Of a stretch of DNA of 64,000 nt, positions 55,957 through 64,000 are shown in pieces (positions within the stretch are counted from its first letter, which is position 1; every line of letters begins with the position of its first letter). Under the pieces are notes generated by a model. The model saw nothing but the letters and a program-made list of their open reading frames with translations, made no database searches and was not told the DNA's origin. The position numbers and the translations under genes are program-made. The DNA is taken from the NCBI GenBank assembly GCA_001599755.1, contig BCHX01000002.1, forward strand, positions 4,136,330 through 4,200,329, written 5' to 3'. This DNA is from Gliomastix tumulicola (taxonomy: Eukaryota > Ascomycota > Sordariomycetes > Hypocreales > Bionectriaceae).

Positions 55957-58900
55957 GCTTGCCTCTCTCCGCCTGCTCTTGCGCCATTCCTTCTCCATTC
56001 TTCCATCATATATCAATCACGACATAACCCTCATTGACACGAATGATACCTCGGGCTGATACCAACGCGACACCGCCCACCACCTTTTTTTCTTTCTTTT
56101 TCTTGTCACATTTTTTCTTCTTCCCGCCATTTTTGATCATCGACATGATGATTCTGGAGATTGATCTTGCCTAGACAGATCCCACAACGATAGAACTGGT
56201 TTCCTTTCTCTTCTTTTTTTTTTTCCTTTTCATGGTCTGGAGTACCGGGGGTTTCAAACAATGGTCATACATCTAGCATTCCTTGATTACAAGAGAGATA
56301 AAATTGAAAACAAGCCGAGTCACACCTCAACACTGACCCCCATCCATCCAATGTGCTCATTGAATTCGCCTCCCTCCTCCCCCCCTTTGTGACAGGTCCC
56401 CGCCTCACGCGCGCGCGCGCCGGTTGGTTCGGTGTCGTCGAACAACAATCGTGCACGCATGCATGATTGTTGCTAATCTCAGCAAAGTGGGCAGTCTGAC
56501 GTTGAGTGAGGTCGAATATCCCCTGCAGAAGCCGCAGAGGGAATATCGTACCTTGCAGGGGCCGCCTTGCCGCCTTGGGCAGAATGACCCGAATAGGAAA
56601 GACGCTATTACCCCAGGGGACCCAAACTTTCCCCCCCCTGCGCGTGCGCCGGCAGTCGAGTAAGGTAGAGACATGACAATCTTTAATTTCCATGGCACGG
56701 GGACCCTGTCTGATGCGACTTTGCAGGTGGTGGTGTGCGCTTGCTTAGTTCCATTCAGGTGGTTATCTTGGGGAACTGAGACATACATCTCTGGTGATGA
56801 TGATTTTACAAGTCACAATTACCTACGTAGAGATAACCGTGGCACGGGTGTGATAGTGATATCAGGATCGTCCATGTCCCTTATCATCATCTCATGATTT
56901 TCCCCTTATCGCCGCCTTTTTCCCCAATTGTTCCTGGCCGCACGGACCCGCAGGTGGCACGGTCCCTGGAAATCTGAAACAGCCAATCACAGCCGCCTGA
57001 CGCCCACCTCATCCCGACTGTCAACGGAAAAGGGTCCCCAGTCAACGATATCATCAATGCTGTATTCTCGGTGCCTGGGCTCTCTTCCCACACGAACTGA
57101 CCTGCTACTTTTAGCAAATCGGGGAGAGGGGGGCCCAGACACACGAAACACGCATCATGATCTGCACGTCCAAGTTTCAAGACTCTCCCCACCGCCCGTC
57201 GTCCGTCGACGGAAGAGTGTAGATGGTGGTCGAGGACGTCACTGTGAGAATTTAGGGATGGGAAACGCGATGCACGGGCCTGGAGATGTGCGACCACGTG
57301 CTGTCTCAGCTCGGGGAACTTCGCTGTCGAGAGCAGCAGCACATGGCCAAGCGCGTGGAGAGAGAGAGAGAGAGAGTGCACGTCCGCCACCGCCTTACAT
57401 AAGTCGACAAGACTCCCCCCCTGTTTGATTGCCACGGCTGCCGGGCACGACTCCATTGGCAAGAGCCAACAAGTGTCAGCTCTCTCATCACTTCCAGAAA
57501 TTCAGGGTCCACACCAAAATAATCCAGTTAGGGGTGGTTTTGTTTCTCAGCTGCCGAGAGCCCCAAATCTGTGACGGGTTTGCTGCGCCGTGGGCGTGCC
57601 TAGCCGTAGCGTCGCGATCCCATCCCATCACATCAGCTGAGGCGACTTGTGACGGAAGCCAGCCCAGCTGAAGGGCTTCTTCCCCACACACACTCACTCA
57701 CATTGTGTGTGTACCCTTTTACTGGGAACCCGTCCCTTTAATCTGGGAACATTGTGTTTCGTGTGGTCGCACTCGCTGTGCCACTTGTTGGAGTAGTAGT
57801 AGTAGGGGGGAGTCGACAGCCGAGGGTGGTCAAGGCCGAGGATTGTGCCCGTGCTTTTCGGGATAAATCATCCTTGAGGCTGGATGGGGGCTGCGGCGGC
57901 GCAGGGCTGGCTTACTGTCGATACTAGGGCTTTTGTTCCCTTGGACATTTGTCTCTCCGTCTCCCTTGCACTTTCAAAGCAATGAATGGCCTTCTAACAC
58001 ATGGCACACTTTGCTCCATACAACTCGTCACTTACACCCAGTCTGGGACCGGATCTCGTGTGTCTTGCTCCTGCATATAGAGTGTGTCCGCTGTACCTGA
58101 CTAATTATAGCTCGCTTCACCCGCTGTCCGCGCTGCTTCCTCCTCGGCGTGCCCGTCCTCCCCTCCCAGCGTACGCGGACAGGGCCCCCCGGGGCCAAGG
58201 TCGCCTGTAGGGCTCAAACACGTCCGGGGTTAACATCCCTCCTCTCTCTCTTGCCCCCCCCCCCGGGTATTCTGCACGTCCCCTCCATGCCTTCCAGCGT
58301 AGGGATGGAGCCTGTTGTTCCTGTCAGACCTAGCAGCTGCACCACCTGTAATATGAGATTTGTCTTAGTCAGTGGGCATCGCGGGAGGAAGAACCTCGGG
58401 ACAAGAAGTCCAGACGGGTCTATTCTTGGGAGAAAGAGATGAGATGCAAAGATGCCTGGTCGATCTGGTAAGGAAGGCCTTGCACAGGGTGAACCTTGGT
58501 CAGTGACATGTGCTATCGTCGAATGCGGATGCAAGTTTCGTGGACTGCTCGTGATTTCACGAGCTCACTTTACGGGTAAACCAGGGGTTGCATTGCTTGC
58601 ATGTGGGCAGCAGCCCTACAGCTTCAGATATACGATTCATATGTCTACGACGGGAGTATGTCTACAAGCCCGCCCGGGAATGCTCGGGGTGTCGGTGATC
58701 AGCCTCGGGAACGCCTATGGATGTTTCAACGGGTGTCTGGAGTTAGAGAAGCACGGGCACTCATCCTCCATGCCATCAGGGGAGGAGTAAATCTCCAGTG
58801 AGTCTCCTCCGAGCGGGTGTCCTAGGATTATCAGGCAGGCACTCTCGGGCACCGTGAAGCCCGCTGGCCGGGAGCGGGAGAGGACCACTCCGAGGAGATC

Positions 58901-58975
58901 GTCCCAGCAAAGGTATTGGAAGGGTATTCAATGTATTCGTCTATTCGTAAAAAGATCCTTTTCTCGGACACCCGC
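55957..58975. other. Intergenic region, no gene seen
   Basis: About 3 kb between convergent genes. T-rich 3' flank at 56060-56240, a (CG)n run at about 56408-56420, a GA repeat at about 57358-57376, and TAG repeats near 57793. Frames in this stretch lack domain features. Confidence 0.55.
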
Positions 58976-60512
58976 TTACACACTGATGGTCCGGAACACA
59001 CTGAACTCCTCGCCCGTGGCCACCAGGCTCCCCGTGATCTGCGGGTGCCAGTGCACCTCCTTGACGTCCTTGAGGTAGTGCACGAAGAGCAGTTGGGGGG
59101 GCACGTCGCCGGGCACGCCCGCCCCCTTGCTCTCCTCGTCGTCGAGCTCCACGGCCAGATCCCACAGCGTGACGGTGTTGTCCGCCGCCGCGACGGCGAC
59201 GATGGAGTCGTCGGTCGGGTGCCACTCGACGCTTGTGACCTGCTCCTTGTGGAAGTTGAAGCTGGCCAGCGGCTGCGGCTTGCTCCCGCTGGCCTTCCAC
59301 GACCGCAGGTCCCACACGCCCCAGGTGCCGTCGTCGGCGCCCGAGGCGAGCAGGTGCGACGTCTGCCGCGACCAGGACATGACGTTGACGTCGTAGTCGG
59401 ACACCTGCATCGTGATGGCCGGCTTCCGCGACTTGGACCGCACGTCCCAGATGCGGATCGTCCCGTCGCTCGAGGCGGACGCGAAGACGCTCTGCTCCGA
59501 GGGCGACCACTGGAGCTCCTCCACGCTGCCCGTGTGGCCCTGGAACGCCCTGTTGTCCGTCTGGAAGCCGCCGCCGTCGGACCGCGAGGTGACGTAGATG
59601 AGGCCGTCGTTGTCGCCCGTGAGCAGCTTCCCGGGCACCGCCGGCGACCAGTCGACCGCGTAGCCCTCGGTCTTGTGCGCGCGGATCGTCGAGACGGGCT
59701 TATTCTGCTGCGGGGTGATGGTCGTGCCCGGGTTGTCGAAGGAGGCGAGGTGCGGCGTCACGTCGTGGATGTACACGTCGCTCGACTCCGTCATCGTCGC
59801 CGTCAGCGTTATCGGCGGCCGGCTCGCGTCCTGGCTGGGGATCTGGTGCGCGCGGATGCGGTTCGACGTCGACTTGAGCGGGATCGCCTTGCTCTCCAGG
59901 ATGGGATCCGAGTCCTCGTCGTCGTCGTCATCCTCGTCGCTCGACTCGCCGTCGTCCCCGCGGTTCATCTTGCTGAGGCCGCTGAACTTCATGACCATCA
60001 GCTGGTTCTCGCCGACGCGTGCGTTCTCGGCCTGCGTGCCGGCGACTGTGTACATCGTGGCGGGATACGCCTTGCGGTTGTCGCCCAGGCCGTCCTTGAC
60101 GATGTCGAACGAGAGGCACGGCCAGGGCGTGCTCAGGTTGTGCAGCATCTCGTATGTGCTCAGGTCCGGCGCGAGCGTCTGCCCGGGCTCCAGCTTGTGT
60201 CGTCCGACGATGAACGTGCCCTGCTGCTGGTCGACCTCCATCGCATCTTGCCCCATAGTCAGCACGCAGAGTTCGGTATCTCCTTGGCAAATGGCAGAGT
60301 TCCTCCTCACCTTTCTCTTCCGCTTCCCTCTCCGCGTCCGGCCTGCCGTCCACGCCCGCCTCCAGGATCTCATCCTCGCTCTCGAACTCGTCCTCAAACT
60401 CGTCCTCGAATTCGCCCATCTCCTTGGGGAAGCTGTCGACGTCCATCTGCTCGGGCCGGTCGCCGCCCTTCAACGGCGCGTCGCCCTCTGACTCGGCTGT
60501 TCGTTTCGACAT
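58976..60512 (-). CDS. RRB1: Ribosome assembly protein Rrb1/GRWD1-type WD40 protein
   Basis: Two exons (60512-60311 and 60246-58976) give 490 residues. The intron (64 bp, GTGAGG to AAG) joins EEK to DAMEVD. The N-terminus is acidic (FEDEFEDEFESEDEILE). It is followed by the histone-binding-protein-like module PWPCLSFDIVKDGLGDNR and YPATMYTVAGTQA, an acidic loop (ESSDEDDDDDEDSDP), and WD40 blades including GHTGSVEELQWSP, IRIWDVRSKSRKPA, GVWDLRSW and FHKEQVTSVEWHPTDDS. This arrangement is that of yeast Rrb1 and human GRWD1, nuclear factors that chaperone ribosomal protein Rpl3 during 60S assembly. The gene is divergent from the thioredoxin gene over about 730 bp. Confidence 0.93.
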
Positions 60513-61238
60513 GTCGGGCGGTCAATGGGTGGGTGAAATCGTGTCACTTTTCGCACGGCAATGGGCGTTGGAAGCTGGCTTGAATTTCGTCGCAGTCGTC
60601 AATTCCACCAAATTTTTGTGACCCCTCCATAAAACTTTTTAGCGGGGGCCAGTGAACCCCTCCATTGGACGCGGTCCGTGGGCGTCGGTTTTGGAATCAG
60701 TGGAAGGCGTCGGTTTACCCGAGGCTTAGCCAGCTCGCATTCTGGAAGCCGGATGGAATCAGGGACAGAGCTGAATGGCAAGCTCAAATAACGAGATAAG
60801 GCACAGCGGCGTATTGCTGAAATAAGACATGGAACCAGCGAGAATGGGGATGCTATTTGGAATCTGCGTCCCCTGCGCTCCCTGATCCGTCATGCTCAAG
60901 GGCGTCGGAAACACGATGGTGCAATGAGCAGCTGCAAGCGGCAATCACGTCAGAGGCCCAGTTTGTCAGCACCAGCCCCGATGCCCGAAAGCTGCGTTTG
61001 CCCCGCCACAGTTCAATTTGCCCCTCCAAATAGCAGCTGAACGCCAGCACATGCATGTTGCATCACCAATGCGCGCGCATCATCACTCCTGCATAAAAGC
61101 TCCGTCCCCCCGGGAAAGTGCAACTTCTTGAACAATCCACAAACCGTCCATCAAACATCGCAACTTGACCTTCATCCATCCGCAAATTCTCATCAACCGA
61201 TCATTCCTCAAAACACCACACGCACAAATCCATCCAAA
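60513..61238. other. Bidirectional promoter region
   Basis: 726 bp between the divergent Rrb1 and thioredoxin starts. A CATAAAAG element at 61092-61099 lies about 140 bp before the thioredoxin ATG, followed by an A/C-rich leader. Confidence 0.55.
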
Positions 61239-61604
61239 ATGACTGTCACCGAAATCACTGCCAAGCCCGAGTTCGACGAGCTCCTCAAGACGAAGCCCTT
61301 CGTCATCGTCCAGGCCCACGCCACCTGGTGCGGCCCCTGCAAGGCCATCTCCCCCTTCTTCGACAAGCACGCCGCCGAGTACGAGGACATCGCCGACAAG
61401 TACGCCTTTGTCCGCTTCGACACCGACGAGGTGCCCGACCTCGCGCAGGAGCTCGGCATCCGCAGCATCCCCGCCTTCTTCCTCTTCGAGGACGGCGAGA
61501 AGGTCGACAACCTGTCGGGCGCAAACCCGCCCGCGCTGAAGAAGCTCATCGACGTCGCGGGCGAGAAGGCCAAGGGTGGCCCCAAGACCGATGAGGACTT
61601 CTAA
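61239..61604 (+). CDS. Cytosolic thioredoxin
   Basis: A single exon of 121 residues. The thioredoxin fold shows the WCGPC redox site (residues about 30-34), preceded by the strand PFVIVQAHA. The cis-proline site is RSIPAFFLF, and FVRFDTDEVPDLAQELGI is the usual central strand and helix. Usual length for the family, plus a short Lys/Asp-rich tail. No targeting signal, so cytosolic. It reduces protein disulfides using thioredoxin reductase and NADPH. The ATG at 61239 follows an A/C-rich leader and is the first in frame. Confidence 0.95.
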   Translation: MTVTEITAKPEFDELLKTKPFVIVQAHATWCGPCKAISPFFDKHAAEYEDIADKYAFVRFDTDEVPDLAQELGIRSIPAFFLFEDGEKVDNLSGANPPALKKLIDVAGEKAKGGPKTDEDF

Positions 61605-62135
61605 GCGTCCGAGGCGCCGGGAGTCGGGAGTCGGGAGGATAATGGGAGAGAGGGGGGCGGCCGAAGGGAGGGAGATCTCACATGCATACGTGCAGACTCT
61701 GCCAGCCGAGGATGGGGCATTCTGGACACAGCCTGGACCAGGCATGAGTAGTTACGACTTCTTGCTTGTGGTGTCAACTCGTTACGATCAGCAAGCCTAA
61801 CAGTACGATCAATACTACTTCTTCACAATGTTACAGAGTGATCGAATTAGTGCGTGATCGCAGATATGTCATTGACATTTGACCCAATGCCTCCATGATA
61901 CTTAATCTAAGAATAACAAAGGGCAGGGCGAATGACGCCCCTGGTACCCAGACATAAAGAGACAGAGAGGAGATAATGACAATGATGAAGGCATAACAAC
62001 GCTGAACTCCGGCTTTTCCCAGTGGGTGCTTGTGTATACCCTGAAGCAACCTGAATCTATATATATAACGGTACCTGAGGCTGTGCAGATACCGGATGAT
62101 CCCGTAGTGACTGATTCCCTGAAGATGCCTGTAGC
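61605..62135. other. Convergent 3' intergenic region
   Basis: About 530 bp, becoming AT-rich toward 61.8-62.1 kb. No gene or repeat seen apart from a short TATATA run near 62060. Confidence 0.6.
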
Positions 62136-64000
62136 TCATTTCGCACCGTCGGTTTGCTCGGCCGACTCGTCGCTAACACGCCCTACACCAGAGTCGCGAT
62201 GCTTGGTGTGCGGTCGAGACAATCGGACGGAGTCCTCGAGTCTCTCGTCGATACTCTGCGACGTAGACCCGGGCTCACTGGTCAGCGACGGGAGCCGAGC
62301 GCCGGACGAGACTCTCCTATTCGCGATCTCCTCGGCTTTGAGGCGTCCCACGTCGCTGATGGCGAGGCTTCTACGGCCCATGCTTCCGTAGCCGTTGGCA
62401 GTGTTGTTCGGCGAAAAGTGTCCGGGAGATGGTGGTTTGAGGCCTTGATTGCCTCTCCAGCGACTGAGGTTCCAGAAGCTGCCTTCACGATTACTGTCCT
62501 TGGAGTCTGCTATGCTCAGGAAGCTGAAGCTCGGCGTTGGTGGTGTCGTCGGCTCTTCGTCCTCAGACTTCTTCAACTCGGAAATCCGGGGTGGCGCTCG
62601 AGAGCTGCGGTGTATGCTGCTCGCTGGGCTCGTCGGGGCACTGTCTCGACCACCATCTCCCGTAAGAGCCACGTTGCTGGCTACATAGGGCTCTTTTCTT
62701 GCATCGGCGGCGAGGTTGGCAGTGGATCCTCGCTTGCCCTTGGACGGGGAGAGCGACCGCTCACTCCTCGTCGGCGTGACGTTCCTACCAGGCTTGAACC
62801 CGCCGTCGATATCCTGCCGCCAGCTCAGAATCCTGTCGGACGCAGGCTGTGACTGCACAACATTAGCGTTAGAGCTAAGCGATCCCCGCCTAGAATGGAC
62901 GTTGCTGTTGGCGCTGGCCTTTGTCCTGATGCTCGCACTGCGGCCGACGCCGTTGGCGACCTTGCCCGAGAATCGGGAGCCAGTCTCAAACATGTTCTGC
63001 TGCCTCTTGACGTACGCGCAGTCTTGTCGGAAGACCTTGATGGTGCCTGTGCGGTCGGTGGTGATGATGATGTTGCCGTCGGTGTGCTTCGATCGTTCGA
63101 TGTAAGCCGGGCTCTCCTCCGGTTTCTTGATGCTCGGAGTGTGGCCCCCGCCTTCTGTCCGTCCACTCTCTGATAGTGTAGCCTGGCTCTCATTGAGGCT
63201 AACGAGAGTCACCGGCGGCGGATTACATAGGTCGTAGATGGGATCCCCCGAAGCACTAAGAAGCTGCCTACTCGCTGTAGGCGCCATCAGCGCAACCGTG
63301 ACAACCTCCGGATGTGCGTCGAAGCATTCGTAGGGCTGCTTGTCCCTCAACTCTGCATCTGTGCTGCTCGGACCCCAGATGTAGGCCTTGCTGTCCTCGC
63401 TTCCGGCAATGAAGTATTTCCCGTCGTCGCTTACCCGCGCGTGGATCTGACTCGACTGACACACGTGGCCCCTGAGCTTGGATTCTAGCATCCGGGTCTT
63501 GAGGCTGTAGGTGCGGATACGCGAGTCGTTGGAGCTGATGAGGATCTTCGTATCTCCCTCCTCTGGCCCCTCCTTGACTGTCCATGTTCGGATGCCCGTA
63601 ATCTTGCTCCCCTTGGCGTTCTTGCCTCTTGAAGATCGCACATGGATCTGGAACTTGGATTGGAGTCCTTTCGTTTCGAAGAACATACACATCCCACTCA
63701 ACAGGCCACAAATGGCCGTCTTGCCATCAGGGCTAAAGGCCACGGCCGTCTGAAACTCGGCTGTTGTTGCCGAGAAGGCGACTGTCTTGTCAGGGATGCT
63801 CCATAGTCGCAGCTGCGCGTCCAGAGAGCCTGCTAGAAAAAACCGATCGTCTGTTGGATGGAAAGCGATCGACGTGACGAGGTCATTGTGCTGAAAGGTG
63901 CATAAGCATTCCGGCCGTGAGGGATGCCATAACCTGACGGTCTTGTCCATCGAGCAGGACAGCAGAAAGCCGTTCTTGCTCCAGCTCAGGGCAAGAACCT
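62136..64000 (-). CDS. WDR44/Dgr2-like WD40 protein, 5' part cut by window edge
   Basis: The open frame reaches the right edge of the window with no start, so at least 620 C-terminal residues are present and the N-terminus is missing. The visible part begins inside a WD40 blade (LSWSKNGFLLSCSMDKTVRLWH) and continues with CTFQHNDLVTSIAFHPTDDRFFLAGSLD as landmarks, AVAFSPDGKTAICGLLSG, and SSRGKNAKGSKITGI, a stretch strongly conserved in the WDR44/yeast Dgr2 family. Later blades include SDDGKYFIAGSEDSKAYIWG. The last 280 residues are Ser/Pro-rich and disordered. Human WDR44 binds Rab11 in endosome recycling; the fungal role is less known. No intron is seen in this part. Confidence 0.88.
   Translation of the reverse strand, partial: VLALSWSKNGFLLSCSMDKTVRLWHPSRPECLCTFQHNDLVTSIAFHPTDDRFFLAGSLDAQLRLWSIPDKTVAFSATTAEFQTAVAFSPDGKTAICGLLSGMCMFFETKGLQSKFQIHVRSSRGKNAKGSKITGIRTWTVKEGPEEGDTKILISSNDSRIRTYSLKTRMLESKLRGHVCQSSQIHARVSDDGKYFIAGSEDSKAYIWGPSSTDAELRDKQPYECFDAHPEVVTVALMAPTASRQLLSASGDPIYDLCNPPPVTLVSLNESQATLSESGRTEGGGHTPSIKKPEESPAYIERSKHTDGNIIITTDRTGTIKVFRQDCAYVKRQQNMFETGSRFSGKVANGVGRSASIRTKASANSNVHSRRGSLSSNANVVQSQPASDRILSWRQDIDGGFKPGRNVTPTRSERSLSPSKGKRGSTANLAADARKEPYVASNVALTGDGGRDSAPTSPASSIHRSSRAPPRISELKKSEDEEPTTPPTPSFSFLSIADSKDSNREGSFWNLSRWRGNQGLKPPSPGHFSPNNTANGYGSMGRRSLAISDVGRLKAEEIANRRVSSGARLPSLTSEPGSTSQSIDERLEDSVRLSRPHTKHRDSGVGRVSDESAEQTDGAK

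Noticed and set aside
58916..60583. Plus-strand frame of 555 codons opposite Rrb1
   Set aside because: Antisense shadow; composition is Arg/Val/Ala-rich with no domain, and the minus strand codes a clear WD40 protein.

Overview
The window is chromosomal DNA of a filamentous ascomycete (Pezizomycotina, probably Sordariomycetes; the genus cannot be read from the sequence). The evidence is short GT-AG introns of about 55-120 bp, GC-rich codon use, CT-rich leaders, and typical mould families: a Crh-type GPI glucanosyltransferase, a siderophore transporter, a Git3-like receptor, a highly reducing polyketide synthase (PKS) and FSH1-type hydrolases. Sixteen protein genes are supported with fair to high confidence, two of them cut by the window edges. 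One further ORF is doubtful.

Layout. 1-8.2 kb: two divergent Myb/SANT-like genes separated by about 6.2 kb in which I see no gene; the second contains a GC-AG intron. 10.4-11.9 kb: a GPI-anchored GH16 cell-wall enzyme. 13.1-19.2 kb: three genes in one direction, an NmrA-like NAD(P)-binding protein, an O-methyltransferase and a beta-propeller lactonase-like protein. 19.6-21.6 kb: a secreted, probably GPI-anchored aspartic protease. 22.7-24.1 kb: a doubtful ORF beside an unusual dispersed repeat. 25.8-29.3 kb: two convergent single-pass membrane proteins of similar plan and a basic, disordered protein. 30.4-32.3 kb: a siderophore-iron MFS transporter whose upstream region holds a perfect inverted pair of the iron-repressor GATA site. 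32.3-36.3 kb: an AT-richer, apparently decayed tract. 36.3-40.4 kb: a WD40-like protein and a seven-helix receptor, convergent. 42.3-49.4 kb: a reducing PKS (KS-AT-DH-ER-KR-ACP) with no methyltransferase and no release domain. 55.1-56.0 kb: an FSH1-family serine hydrolase, divergent from the PKS across about 5.7 kb. 59.0-64.0 kb: ribosome-assembly factor Rrb1, a cytosolic thioredoxin, and the 3' part of a WDR44/Dgr2-like WD40 gene.

How the genes may work together. Most are unrelated housekeeping or surface functions. Two links deserve attention. The transporter and its palindromic ATCTGATAA pair suggest direct iron control. The PKS lacks a thioesterase, and the nearest gene on its 5' side is of the family that includes the trans-acting polyketide-releasing hydrolase LovG. 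No other tailoring genes are visible beside the PKS, so a full cluster is not demonstrated.
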